Origin: Hermatobates lingyangjiaoensis
Lineage: Eukaryota > Arthropoda > Insecta > Hemiptera > Hermatobatidae
Assembly: GCA_026182355.1 (NCBI GenBank)
Contig: JAPFBL010000383.1
Span: 168,501 to 232,500 of the forward strand
Direction: 5' to 3'
Length of the DNA stretch: 64,000 bases
Part shown: one piece after another, positions 41,175 to 53,350 of the stretch
Layout of the letters: every line of letters begins with the position of its first letter
Numbering within the stretch: position 1 is the first letter of the stretch
Translations under genes and position numbers: made by a program
The notes under the pieces: model-generated
The model's database searches: none
What the model was told of the DNA's origin: nothing
What the model saw: only the letters and a program-made list of their open reading frames with translations

Positions 41175-42139
41175 GTGTCTAATAACTTTTCTTTCCTTTC
41201 TTAAGTAATTGCTTTTTCAATTCTTTCCATTAAAATTAATAAAATTAAAGAAACAATAACATGAAAAATAAAAATTGTTGCTTATAACAATATAAAAACA
41301 GCCAGTATACCTAATTATAAATTATTTTAACTTTTTTTTTGGCGTTTTAAAGATTTTTGCAAAAAAGAATTGTTTACAAGGAATAAATAAAATGAAATTA
41401 ACAATTGATTTTAAAATGGGCTTCGAACTGAGCTCAAAAGAATTTTTCGCCGAAAAAAATACATCTCTGAGTCTCTTAAGCCCTCCCGACTAAGTTTCCT
41501 GTTCTTTAAACTTTTTTTTCCTTTAAAACTTTCTAATGAAGTTAATTGTATTTAACTCCTGATAGTTTGAAAATCTGATAATAAACGGATTCAATTATTT
41601 TTGGAATTGACTTTGAAAGAGAATCATTTCATTAGTAGGAAACTGACCTTATTTCTAAAATAAAATAAATGAAAAAATTAATAATACTGAGTTATTAATC
41701 GTACTCTAATTTCATTTTTCAGGAAGTGAAACGATAAAAAAATGGTTGGCGTTCTTTTATGAAATTTGAAATAATCTGTAACATCCTCTTAAAATATTTT
41801 TCTAAAAACCAATATTTTGAAATAGTTTATAAGCATTATACAGTGCTCAAAATCTTTCACTATTAATAAGCTTCAATAATCCAAAAGGAGGTAACTGTTG
41901 AAAAATTTTATAAACATATGTAACCATTGGTCAATTCAACGCATTTTTAAAGAATTTCCAATATAACTATATTTTTAACTTTTGTACTGCTAACCCGCTT
42001 TTTAAATATTTTCAAAACTTCTTTTCTTCCGATTCTGTAATTACTTTCCTGGCTATAAAAATACATTATATATACTTATCACTCTTAATAAATTAGTATA
42101 TCGTATGTCCTAATATAATTTACACAACTTTAAATAATT
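41175..42139. other. Intergenic sequence, nothing recognised
   Basis: AT-rich. Confidence 0.4.
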
Positions 42140-43270
42140 TTAATGTAAGTGTTTATTGTAATTCATTTTATGTTAAAGATGTAAAATTAATCACAAACAT
42201 AATTTATTGTTTTCGATCCGTTCGTTCTCAAACTGTTGTCCGTTCTGGTCCAGACATTGCGGATAACGCGGAGGGAATCTTAAAAAATGTGTTGAATCTT
42301 TTAGCAGCTGATTACTCAATTGTTTGTTTTTTGTTGAAAAAACGTTTTATTTGGAACATTTAAATTTCAAATTAACCTATTCTCTTAATCACGAAGATCC
42401 CTACCGAAGTGGTAGTTTGGAATTTGGAACGAAAATGTACACTTTCCAACAAAGATTGTTTGAAGTGGTGTGTTCACCACATTGAAATTAAATGATTCTG
42501 TTAATCATTACAATTCCGGAGGAGCTGTGAATTCATGGTTATGACCGAAAACCATGTTAATTCATCAATAATTACAGTGTGGTACGGATTACGACCAAGA
42601 AGATGATCTGGATGACTTATTTGACTTTACTGTGACTGGTCTACATTACTGGAACTTGCTGCAACTTTCAAGTTCCACTCCAGTCTGGATCATCATCATT
42701 AAGAAAATGGGTTAATCTAAAATCTAGGTTAGGTTAGCTTGCAGTGGTAGTCCCACTAGAGAACACACGTAGGCCGAGGAATGGCGCTTTATGATACCAC
42801 ACACAATGAAGATTTATTCTACAGTGGGAGCCCTAAATTTTGCCTAACTCAAGTGAACTTTAACGAGTACCTGACATTGTACAGGCTCGGGACCTACGGT
42901 TTAACATCTTATCCGAGGATCGACGTGCTCAGATTTATTCACCTCCCGCATGAATAAATTGAGGGCCAGGCGGGGATCGAACCCCGGTCCTATCACTTCA
43001 GAGGCGAGTACATTAACCACTGAGCTAACCTGGTCCCTTATCTAAGACCTAACTTTTCTACTTAGTTAGCAAAAAAATGTTTTATATCCAAAAACCAACA
43101 ATTGAGTTATCAGCTGCTAAAAGGTTTACACTTTTTTGGGCATCCTTCCTGTAATCAGCAGTATGTGGACCGAAACGGACAACAGTTTGAGAACAGATAG
43201 TGAAAAAACAATAAAATAATATTAGTAAATTGTTTTAAATGTTTAATATAAAACGAAATACAATAAACGC
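42140..43270. mobile_element. Large fold-back with SINE inserted in its loop
   Basis: TGTTGTCCGTTCTGGTCCAG and TTTTAGCAGCTGATTACTCA (42234-42320) are repeated inverted as TGAGTTATCAGCTGCTAAAA and ACGGACAACAGTTTGAGAAC (43094-43195). Arms are about 200 bp. TGGACCGAAACGGAC at 43166 resembles the GAAAC end of a hammerhead. A - strand SINE (42727-43037) interrupts the loop. Confidence 0.75.
42727..43037 (-). mobile_element. tRNA-derived SINE nested in fold-back
   Basis: Minus-strand copy with a good B box (complement of GGGATCGAACCCC), CGGAT domain and CCTAACCT tail. Flanks TTAATCTAAAATC and TTATCTAAGACC may be a decayed duplication. Confidence 0.85.
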
Positions 43271-45710
43271 TTAAATTTGAAATATTTAAAGGGTGTGTAC
43301 ATTATTTTGGGGTACCCTAGATAATTAATAAGCGTATTTCACTTTTAAATTATTCTATATTACATCTATATTATCCTAGCCTAAACAGTTTAGCATTATC
43401 ATACAATCATTTCTCTCTATTTTTAATTAATTACATTACTTTTATACTTTTTTACACAAATTTGATTCAAATTTTAAATCACGGTAGAAGGCTAATTGGC
43501 ACCCTGATGTCATATTTATTCTATATAAGATTAAATTAACTTTTCATTGAGTTGTTTTTTTTAATGTTATGCCTGAGGTGTGTTTTATACATGTTTTTTT
43601 TACATTTTTCAGTTTTTACTTGTTACGATCTGTTGAATTTATTTCTTTTATAATTTAAGACAAGCATTTTATTCAGTCAGTGGACTGAATACAAACAGCT
43701 TTTCATATAATAGAAGTTTGCAAACACTTGTTGAGAGCAAATTTTGCATTACTTTGAAATACGTTGTATTTTAGTTTTATACATTAATAAAAATCTAAAA
43801 GAAGGTTTTGAAGCCACTGGTTATGTTTTTAGCCAATAAAGATAAGTTTTACATGTTGTACCTCAAGAACTGGTTTTTTGAGCAATGAATCAGGGAGCCA
43901 AATTCTCACCTGCCTATTGTGACAAAATCAATTCTAAAATAACACATATTAAAAAACAGGCTATTCATAATGTTTTTCTAGAGTAGTTTTATTTTCACTT
44001 TGAAAGAAATTGATTATAATTAATATCGTTGGGTTAAACAAATGGCAGAAAATCAAGGAATTTTTAACATATTATAATGTGAGTCAATCAGTGGTTTTGA
44101 GTAAAAGAAGAAGTCCGGTAGACCTACTGTATGCATATAGACCTACTGTATGCATATTATATGTAATAGTGTGCAGGTAACAAATCTAGTATGCATATTT
44201 GTTAGTAGACCATCTTCGTTGGTCATAGTAACAAATTAGCAGGCTTTTTTTCTTACATAAAACTGATCAATTGCTTACACTAGTTTTTCAAACAATTTAC
44301 AGTTTGAAATCTTTTCCTTCTACTAAGGAATGCTATCTGAAACATTTATTATGGTCAACAACGCTGGATTATTTATTTAAAAATATAAATAACTACACGA
44401 ATTATGCATAAAAAAAGAAATATGTTTCAAAAAATATTTTCAAGTAAAAGAGACTATTGTATATAAAAAATATGTCAAAGTTAGATTGCTGAATTTCTTA
44501 TATCTGGAAAGCTAGATCGACTCAAGCAGTACTATCAGTCCTTGCTATGAATAACTGTATAATAAATCTGTGGTTAAACACATCAGGGGTTATAATCATT
44601 CGATGTAGACACCCAAAGGTCTGTAAAATATTAATGTAAGTCCAAGAGGATAAATGGCATTTTTAAAGTCAATGCAAAGTATATAAGCATATAACAACTT
44701 ATGGGTATACATATAACAAAAATGTCTCAGTAACCTGACGAATTGGCACTTACAATATTCAAGCATTATAATTAAAACATCAGGTACCATGTCCTTATTA
44801 CTTTACCACAATGCCTTAGCATTATAAACTGTTATAATGCGTTTTTCTACTTTTAATTTTTTTGAAATTAAATTTAATCTCCTAAGATTTTTTTTACAAC
44901 TTAAGTGCATAGCATTTAGTGAATTTTATAATCTTTTTTTCTGTTTCAAAAGGATAATTTTGTCATGACATCATGTTGTAAATGTCATAAACTTTTTTTT
45001 ATAGTCAAATTCATATTTACCTAAAATCTATATTTCTTATCAATATTCACATGTATATAATTATCTTAGGGTGCTTAAAATCGAAAGAATATTGAGAATT
45101 CATGATTCACACAAATGACTTGAGCCTATTAATAACTGCTTAATTTACTGGTGACAATGTGACCAAAGAACCAGTAGATTGGAAGAAATGTTTAGAAAAA
45201 TTAAGATGAAGCATTGAGACTAATAGAATTAAATCAATGCACAAATGAAGATTATACAGAAAAGCAAAAATCTTAATAGTATTTTCATAATTTTTTCCTC
45301 AAATTATAAAGTACTCAGCACAATTTTTTGTTGTTTTTATTATTTCTTTTGAAGAGGGATTCAGGATATTTTTTTATTATTCTTTTCATACCAGTAGTTT
45401 AGCGTATAATGCTTAATTAAAACCCTCGGTGTTTATTTATTACGTTATTCCTTGTTATGATTACTGGAGAAAAAAAACATACACAAAATATTGAAAGAAT
45501 TTTAATAATTATATTATACTAGTGTATTATTTATTTTCGAAATATTTATCACATAAAATTATAACAATTGAACTTTTTACTTCAACAAACATGGCTAATT
45601 CCTTTTTTTGTTTATTTACAGCTTATAGAAAAGTCCCATATAACTTTATGATCTTTTTTTTATTTCTTTTTAAAAAATTTGACAGAAATACGAGTTAACC
45701 TCTCTATATG
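43271..45710. other. Intergenic sequence, nothing recognised
   Basis: AT-rich. AGACCTACTGTATGCATAT is repeated twice in tandem at about 44120-44160. Confidence 0.4.
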
Positions 45711-45898
45711 TGTAAAACACAATGACATATTCATTTTGTTTTATGGATGACGTTGGTAATAGTGTGCAGGTGACTTAAAGTGTTTAAGTTGTGGTCAATT
45801 GACACAGATTCAATTGCTAGAAATCAGAATTAAGTCACTTGCACACTATTATCTTTATCCATAAAACAAAACCAATGAATATGTCATTGTGTTTTACA
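45711..45898. mobile_element. MITE-like fold-back without ribozyme, 188 bp
   Basis: TGTAAAACACAATGACATAT ... ATATGTCATTGTGTTTTACA: terminal arms of about 75 bp, including AATAGTGTGCAGGTGACTTA and its near-complement. No CTGANGA or GAAA core is present, unlike the PLE fold-backs. Confidence 0.8.
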
Positions 45899-46092
45899 TA
45901 CATATTTGCGGTTATAAACTATATCCTTTACTCTTTCTCCTCTTCTCATAATTCCGATTGTCATTTAATACCATTAAAAATTCATAAAAACTATAGTGTC
46001 AGACATTCATATTAGACAGAAATACAAGCTTTTGAGAAATAATGCTGTTTTTAAAAGAAAATTGATAGTGTTATATGCACAATATATTTTAT

Positions 46093-46325
46093 ATCATTAG
46101 TTGTGCAATCCGTAATTGTGTGGTATTTACTCATTCTGAGGTAAAATGGATAAACCAACTTAAGTCTCCACACAAATGAAGTTTTATTCAAACGTGTTCA
46201 CTGACCAACCCGTCAGTACCGCATCCTTGGTGTCTTCCTGATGATGAACACAAAGTGTTCGAAACGCGTTGAATAAAACTTCATTTGTGTGGAGACTTTT
46301 GTTGGTTTATCCATTTTACCTCAGA
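46093..46325. mobile_element. PLE fold-back, family I, 233 bp with 14-bp target-site duplication
   Basis: ACAATATATTTTAT at 46079-46092 and 46326-46339. Arms 46138-46197 and 46266-46325 (ACCAACTTAAGTCTCCACAC, ATGAAGTTTTATTCAA and complements). A unique left extension (46093-46137) lies outside the arms. Confidence 0.92.
46238..46264 (+). ncRNA. Minimalist hammerhead core, family I (intact)
   Basis: CTGATGA, T, GAACAC/GTGTTC stem II of 6 bp with loop AAA, GAA, palindromic ACGCGT, T. Confidence 0.78.
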
Positions 46326-46339
46326 ACAATATATTTTAT

Positions 46340-47389
46340 TTGTTAAGCTTAAATAGCCTTTTTTCTTAATAGAAAGTTTATTACAATCAATATGACATCT
46401 GTGAAACGAGAAAGACTAATGCCAAACATGGAGCCGGCCAGATCAGACTCTATAATAAACCTGCAAGGCCGAAATCAGTTTCGAGACCCGTCCTAGATGG
46501 CTGCATGAACCGACTCATATCTCATAGCTCATGAGCTATGACACCAACCTCCGTCAGTGTTGCCACCACATGTTATTATTTTAGAGAAAAAAGTTAGATT
46601 GCATTAAATGGTACACTCTGAAATATCACTTAAGCTATAGAGAAACTGAGAAAGTTATAATAGAAAGAAATTAAATATTATGGCAGCATTAATATATAAA
46701 TAAATAATGACTATATATAACTTGAAATTGTGCGTGTATGTATGTGTGTCTCTCTCCCTCCCACTCACTCATCTCACATTCCAGTTCCCTTGTTGTGATA
46801 GTGTATGTCTATATGTATATGACTGAGACATGGAATGAATGAGAAAATTATGTCATAATTTACTACGTACTCTAACAAATGGTTTTTCAAATCTAAAAAA
46901 AATTACTGTTTTCTGCTTATTCCACTTAGTTTATTTTCCTTTTAAAAAGCATGATAATTCTTGAACATTAAAGTATAATAATTTTTTGTACGAAGCAAAA
47001 TTACAGTCTCCAAGTCTTAACCAAAAGTCATTAAAATACAAAGTGAAATTAACAAGAAAATACGATAAAAGTTGAACTGTTTTATTAAAAGTAAAGCCAA
47101 CGTTCCAAAGCTTATAATAAAGTGAATTGGTCAGAGATTATATTATTTTGTAATGATTTTTTTTTAACAAAGCTGAATCAATGTTCCAATATATACATTT
47201 AATTTCAAGTTTATTAAAATGAAGTTGTTAAAATTACAGATTTTAAAGTATATATTGTTTAAAAAACTGACCTTAGTATTTTTTTTAATGTAACTTTTAA
47301 TTTTTATATAATTTCTTATTTATAAAATGGTACAGAAAAATAATGCAATGTCAGAGTTAATTGAAAAGACCTTGAATTTTATGGTGTAT
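46340..47389. other. Intergenic sequence, nothing recognised
   Basis: Contains a perfect short palindrome TCATAGCTCATGAGCTATGA at about 46522 within a less AT-rich patch (46430-46560) of unknown origin. Confidence 0.4.
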
Positions 47390-47745
47390 TTCATATGCAT
47401 TCATATAAACTATATGAAACTGGTATCTACATGTATTTACTCTTTCATAAACTATTTCATATGCATTCATATAAACTATATGAAACTGGTATCTACATGT
47501 ATTTACTCTTTCATAAACTATTTCATATTCATTCATATAAACTATATGAAACTGGTATCTACATGTATTTACTCTTTCATAAACTATTTCATATTCATTC
47601 ATATAAACTATATGAAACTGGTATCTACATGTATTTACTCTTCCATAAACTATTTCATATTCATTCATATAAACTATATGAAACTGGTATCTACATGTAT
47701 TTACTCTTTCATAAACTATTTCATATTCATTCATATAAACTATTA
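47390..47745. repeat. 66-bp minisatellite, 5.4 copies
   Basis: GAAACTGGTATC starts at 47416, 47482, 47548, 47614 and 47680, exactly 66 bp apart, with one or two substitutions in all. Each unit holds the palindrome CATATAAACTATATG. Because 66 is a multiple of three, three frames stay open (up to 145 codons); I do not regard them as genes. Confidence 0.97.
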
Positions 47746-49127
47746 TTACTTTTATTATTTATAATTATTTTATTTTATTAAATATTAATAATTAAATTTT
47801 ATTATTTTATAAATTATTATTACTTTTCGTATTGTGTTTAAATATTAATATAATATGAATAGCATAAAAGTGTTCAAGTTACATCAGTCTACTTGTAGAT
47901 ATAACGATTTTATTTTAAAAAGTTTACATTTTTCATCTTTTTATTATGTTAAATTTGAATATGAAAAAATATTTCAGCTTTCCTTTTCAATTATTGATTT
48001 TGTGGAATAGATTCGATGGTGATTTTCTGAAATTATATGAAATGGATATTTAATTCATATACAAGTAAATCTATAAAGAAAGTGACTGTACAAAGAAAGG
48101 TAATTAATTTTTGTAATTACATTTTTACTTTTAATTGAATTTGGTAAGTAATAACGGAATGGTTATAACAGGGAAGACAGTATGAACTACTGTCGGTTGT
48201 TTAAACTTTGTACAAATCTGAAGAACGATGTCTGTTCAGGTTGTATAATGAATAACTAAAGATATTCTTTGTCAATATCTTTTTGTTTTCCTTATCGTTT
48301 TGAAAATTATAATTAAACTTTATCATCTTCTATATTGAATTAAAAATATTATAATATTTTTATATTATAATATATAATATTTTATATATTATATTTTATA
48401 TATATAATATTATATAATATTTTTATTATAATATTATATTTCATTATAATATGAATGAGGAAATGAAATTCACTGACATGAGAAAAATCATTGTAATTAT
48501 GCGTCTGAAAAATAATCATGAGCAAAAAAATAAAATATAAGATTATTAAAGCTAAGCTGATTTTTTTATTAATATATACAGTAAACCCCTAATCTCTAAA
48601 ATTAAGTTTTTTGTGTTACCTTTCATAGAAGCCAGGAAACCAATCTCTTTATTTGAAAATCTATCTAGTTATACAACAGGACACTAATTAAAAATTATGT
48701 CTCGTTTCTAAATTTTTAAAAAACAATGGATCATACATAAGTGAAATGTTTATGAAAAAGATTCATATGATAGTCACAACTATAACATCAAATGACCTAA
48801 CGCTTTCCAAATCCAAAACGCTTAAGACGTTCTCTTACGTTCAACTAAATGTTACTTTAAAAAACTTCACACCTCAATCTTAATGCAATTTTCACTCGTT
48901 GAAATCGACATTATTAAAGTGAATAGTGCATTGTAATAATGTCTTAGTAACAAATTCTCCTTTCAAGAACTTCGTATTTAAAGCAAAAAAAGTAATACTA
49001 ATATTCAAACTTAAAAGTTATAGAAGCAAATAGTTTCATACTGTTGCAATTTCATGATAAGTAAATTCATTGTGAATTACGAATATTTATAATCTGAATA
49101 TGGAAACATGCAATGTATATATATATA
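47746..49127. other. Intergenic AT-rich sequence
   Basis: TATAATATT-type low-complexity at 48345-48460; nothing else. Confidence 0.4.
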
Positions 49128-49320
49128 GTTCAATGTAGAAAAAAAAACATAGAGAAATCAAAAGCTCACACTTCCAGTGTCTAATTTTTGATTTGAACTG
49201 TCTTCAGGAGCGATGATACAAAGAAACCAAGCGCACTGGTTTTTGCACTTTTGATTTCTCTATGTTTCTTTTTCTACATTGAACTATATTTGTCCGTTCC
49301 GCTTTGTATTTCCAAATAGA
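49128..49320. mobile_element. PLE fold-back, family C (C4), decayed
   Basis: AGTTCAATGTAGAAAAAAAA ... TTTCTACATTGAACTATATT arms; core CTGAAGACAGTTCAAATCAA is damaged. Confidence 0.75.
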
Positions 49321-49484
49321 AAGTATATATATATGTATTTATGAATTTTTCACATATTTCCCTTTTTTTATTTTTTTAGAAAGTTTTTCCAGTTTTCTTA
49401 TTAATCCCCTTGTAGCATGAGATGGCATATGCAACAACTGTCTATAATTCACCAGTAAGGAGGACTGTTCCCTATATATATATG

Positions 49485-49650
49485 ACTTGTTAAATTGTAT
49501 GCCTACTTTTAATTTCACAACTTTTCTACTGAATCTCTCGATTTCTCTAATTCACTTTCTCCATTTCTGTGGTACAAGATAGATTAGTTGACCAAAGTTT
49601 TTATTTACATAGCCCGACATGTTTCGGGCTATGTAAATAAATTTATATTA
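49485..49650. mobile_element. PLE terminal repeat, family K (single arm)
   Basis: CTTGTTAAATTGTATGCCTA ... AAGATAGATTAGTTGACC, then ATAGCCCGACATGTTTCGGG, a small palindrome at the ribozyme position. Confidence 0.65.
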
Positions 49651-49651
49651 T

Positions 49652-49654
49652 ATA

Positions 49655-49697
<43 letters not shown>
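49652..49697. repeat. (TA)n microsatellite
   Basis: Between K and a C-like fragment. Confidence 0.95.
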
Positions 49698-49698
<1 letters not shown>

Positions 49699-49875
49699 GT
49701 TTGGGGGTGAACAGATTATGGGTATCCAGTAAATAAAAAATAAACACTTACAGCTTTTAATTTTCGGTACAATTGTGATCTGCAGGAGAAGAGATAGGGA
49801 CCCAAACACACTTGGAAATCGGTGGTTGCAGACCAATAGTGTTGTCTCCGATTCTCTGTTCAAGAAAAGTAAGAA
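49698..49875 (-). mobile_element. PLE terminal repeat, C-like, diverged
   Basis: CACTTACAGCTTTTAATTTT, CGGTACAATTGTGATCTGCA, GGTTGCAGACCAATAGTGTT parallel C2's left arm. Confidence 0.65.
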
Positions 49876-50427
49876 AAATAAACTATGAATAAGTGAAGAA
49901 TAAATGAAAATCTGAGAAGTAATATAAAACAACTTGGTGTTATGAAAAATAATCTAATACTAAAGAAAAAATGGAATTTATGAATAATTACACATATGAA
50001 TATTATTAAATAGATAATATATATATATTAATAAAACATTACATGGAACAATAATATGTTAGAACGTTTACTTAAAAATATTTTTACTACAGGCAGAATG
50101 TAAAAATAAAGAAATAAGTAAGATATACAAATCGTTTCGTAAAGTAAAAAATTCTGAAACGTTTTCAGAAACTCGTAGTGTGACGTTTTTACTATCAATT
50201 ATAACTTGTCTTAGAATAGTAGGTTCTGTAACCTATGGCAAAGTGCGTGATATTAATTTACTGCTTATCTATGGTTTGCCCAAAAAAGTACATCTCTTTT
50301 TTGATCCTTTTCTTGATGATACTACGAGTATATAAAATTTTATTATAGTATATTAAACGAAGTTGGTGTATACATATAATGTATATATCAACATATATAT
50401 AAACATTTTACTATAATTAAATACACT
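49876..50427. other. Intergenic sequence, nothing recognised
   Basis: AT-rich. Confidence 0.4.
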
Positions 50428-50580
50428 GGAGGTAAATTAGAAAAAAGACTAAGATCTACCAACCAAATTATGTTGACCTCGTCAGAGTCTAACAGACACT
50501 TATATTCGTTAAACTCTGGAAAAACTTGTTTTCTTTGATTTTCTGATTTTATTACTGTGGCTTGGACATTCATATATATT
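50428..50580. mobile_element. PLE fold-back, family A (A10), decayed
   Basis: AAAGACTAAGATCTACCAAC, ACCTCGTCAGAGTCTAACAG and ATTACTGTGGCTTGGACATT are family A with many substitutions. Confidence 0.6.
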
Positions 50581-50633
50581 TATGTACATAAACCAATTAA
50601 ATGAAATAATCCCACGAACTAAATAAACTATAT

Positions 50634-50784
50634 TGACACAAAGAATACACAGAGATGAAACAGAAACTCACTACTATATTTCGATGACCTTGTCATTAGG
50701 AAGATAGAAACGAGTGGCTCCGAGGACATCAAAATATAGTAGTGAGTTTCTCTGTTTTATCTCTGTGTGTTCTTTGTGTCAATA
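50634..50784. mobile_element. PLE fold-back, family B (B6)
   Basis: GACACAAAGAATACACAGAG pairs with CTCTGTGTGTTCTTTGTGTC; GTTTCTGTTTCATC-type inner arms; cores damaged. Confidence 0.85.
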
Positions 50785-50786
50785 TA

Positions 50787-50821
<35 letters not shown>
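50785..50821. repeat. (TA)n microsatellite
   Basis: Between B6 and E. Confidence 0.96.
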
Positions 50822-50826
<5 letters not shown>

Positions 50827-51030
50827 GAGTTCAAAATAAATGAATAGTAACACACAGATAAAGAACACACTTACAAATTTAAATTTTTGGGCAATCCGTC
50901 TTCAGTAGAAACGAGAAAGGGAGACGGATTACCAGAAAATTTGAGATTCTAAGTGTGTTTCTGTCTGTTACTCTTCTTTGATTTTGAACTCGTGTTGTGT
51001 CCAGTTTGCATTCCTTTCCCATTTTATAGT
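50822..51030. mobile_element. PLE fold-back, family E
   Basis: ACGAGTTCAAAATAAATGAA ... TTTGATTTTGAACTCGTGTT, with GCAATCCGTCTTCAGTAG (minus CTGAAGA core) near the centre. It shares the tail TGTGTCCAGTTTG with 28140 and 13977. Confidence 0.8.
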
Positions 51031-51054
51031 GTATATATATATATATATATATAT
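51031..51054. repeat. (TA)n microsatellite
   Basis: Between E and A11. Confidence 0.95.
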
Positions 51055-51270
51055 AAAGATTTCACAGAACTACGTGAAATAGCAATCAATAAACAAACCA
51101 CAATATGAAATGGGAAACCAAGACTAAGATCTTTCAACCGTAACAAGCGGTCTTCATCAGAGTCAAAAACCCAACTGGGTTCAGTTGGGTTTTTTGACTC
51201 TGACGAAGACCTCTTGTTACGGTTCAAACATCTTAGTCTCGTTTTCCCATTTCATATTGTGGTTTAATCA
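51055..51270. mobile_element. PLE fold-back, family A (A11), well preserved
   Basis: Both full arms with centre ACCCAACTGGGTTCAGTTGG. Left core intact on the - strand (51133-51161: CTGATGA, A, GACCG/CGGTT, GAA, AGATCT); the right core has CAAA for GAAA. Confidence 0.9.
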
Positions 51271-51319
51271 TATATATATATATATGTAGATCTTGATATA
51301 TATAATAATCATTTAGCAG

Positions 51320-51600
51320 GACTATGTAAATTCTTCAGATTCAAATTATTCTCTCATTGCCAACGTTTCGCGTTTTATTTTAAACTATTTTCAAAGTAGG
51401 AAGTATAAAATATTGATATAAAAGACTAAGTATTATATTAGGAATTACTTTACCAAAAAAAACACAGGCCATGAATGTCAATAAAACTGTCTAGTTTAAA
51501 TGAACAAGTGAAACTCTAATGAAAACCGAAACAGTGGCAATGAGAGTTTAATTTGAACCTGAATAACTGACCGAGTCGTGTTAAATTTTTATTTTTTTTC
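51320..51600. mobile_element. PLE fold-back, family Q
   Basis: TTCTTCAGATTCAAATTATT and CTCATTGCCAACGTTTCGCG pair with GAAACAGTGGCAATGAGAG and TTTGAACCTGAATAACTGAC, which ends CCGAGTCGTGTTAAA. Confidence 0.7.
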
Positions 51601-52925
51601 TACTGCCGGTCCATACTTTTATCAATATTTATATATTTATAAATAATTGCGATTTATTATTTATAATATCTATTGGCGATGTAGTTTAATATTAAAATTT
51701 AACAGTATATAGAAACTACTTACAGCTTGTTATTAATTATATAAATTAATTATTCGAAAATCAAATATATAATTATGCTCTGTTCTTGAAATGAATATTT
51801 TTAATGCTGTTGTCTTATATTTAATCAAAATGAAGTAAAAATAATAACAAATTCAACATTGTGGAACATCTTAATTAGTGGAATATGTATTTCGCAAAAT
51901 ATAAATCAACTAATTAAAATGTTATGTTTCAAATAACAAAATAATGTTTTAATGAACAGGCAATGTAGTTTCTTACCATTCAAAAGAGTATCAATCCAAA
52001 ACACCATCTAAAGTAAAAGAAATCTAGCAGTTTCAAAGCTGATTCCCATTTGACATATCTTTCTTTCCTACATACATTTTCTTCTACAAAAAAAAAATTG
52101 AAATATAATAGATCAATATATCCCTTGAAAATTAATTAATTGTGTCACTGAGAGGTGTGGAGAGCGTAAGTATTCCCCCAAAAAAATGTTTTGAACATTT
52201 TTTATGTCGCATTATACATATACAATCTTCTTTTTTTTTTTTTTTAAATAAATCATAATTATATAAACAGTAAATTAATTACAGAAAATTTCTTAAATAA
52301 ATATCTATTTGTTTCATTTCATTTCTTTAATTTATTTAAATTACTGGAAATGGTGGTTCTTCATCTTAAAAGTTACTAGGTATAGCATTTATTTAAAATA
52401 TATTAGAAAATATAAAGAGCTTGTTATTCAGACATAAGAGAATAGAAAAAAAAACTGGATCAAGTCAGCTTTTGTTTTGCATAATTTGTTTTTAATTTTT
52501 TGTATTAAATTATGATTTTTTATATTATTCTTAACAATGTTCGTAACCTAATCCACATCTCTTTGAGTACACAATTTTTTTTTCTCTAATAAGGAATTAT
52601 TGTAGAGTACTTGTTTATTCTCATTGATATATAAAACTCAACTTTATTATTAGGGCTATATTGCTAAATATGAATTTTAGTTTGCAAACATTCAGAACAA
52701 TAGCTGTATTTAGTTTCGTAAACAATAATTCACAATACTTTCTGTTGATTATTTTGTTTATCGTAAGACTAGTTTTGTCCGTCACTTATTTTATTTGAGA
52801 AAGCTTTAGTAAACAAACGTATCTAATTGGCGGCCTAAATGTAGAAGTTTCTATGCTGCTATTATTCTATTTATTTGGTAAAAGTAATTATTTAGCCAAC
52901 ATTGCATTATTATTATTATATATTT
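51601..52925. other. Intergenic sequence, nothing recognised
   Basis: AT-rich. Confidence 0.4.
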
Positions 52926-52929
52926 ATCA

Positions 52930-53350
52930 TCAGTCCTGTTCCTCCTTCCTTTTGCGGTCTCACCTACCCTGTCCTCACAAAACTTCTGTACTTCTTGTAA
53001 CTATGTTTATCAATTGGACTGTTCTCACTATAATGCCATTGATGTGTGTTTACCTTCATAGCAATCGAAGCTTGCGTATGAATAACCACAGGTCAGTCGT
53101 TGGAAAGCGCAGTGACTTTCCTGTTGCAAATCATACCAGTTCTCAAGCACTTACTCGTATTTCTATCCTGGGAAAGACTCTGGGATTTTGGAATAGTATT
53201 TGCTCCTGGGCTTAACCTCAAACGTTCATCATTGTTTATAATTATTTAATTTTAAATTTATACTAATGAATTTAATTAGGAGTTAGGTACTCTTGAAGAT
53301 GGGATCCAGACGGACCCTAAACCGGTCGAGCTTTTCTGTGACTTTACGAG
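52930..53350 (+). pseudogene. PLE GIY-YIG remnant followed by family L hammerhead
   Basis: In shifting frames: CNYVYQLDC (equivalent of NCVYRLEC), then SLRMNNHRSVVGKRSDF and PGLNLKRSSL, which align with the copy at 23285 in the same order. The YVG motif has become a stop-ridden NAIDVC stretch. About 70 bp after the ORF end, TTGAAGATGGGATCCAG ... CTAAACCGGTCGAG is a decayed family L ribozyme, again giving the order ORF then hammerhead. Confidence 0.8.

Noticed and set aside
47327..47781. Repetitive protein ORFs of 125-145 codons
   Set aside because: The 66-bp unit is divisible by three, so frames stay open by arithmetic; composition is that of AT-rich noncoding DNA and all three frames are equally open.
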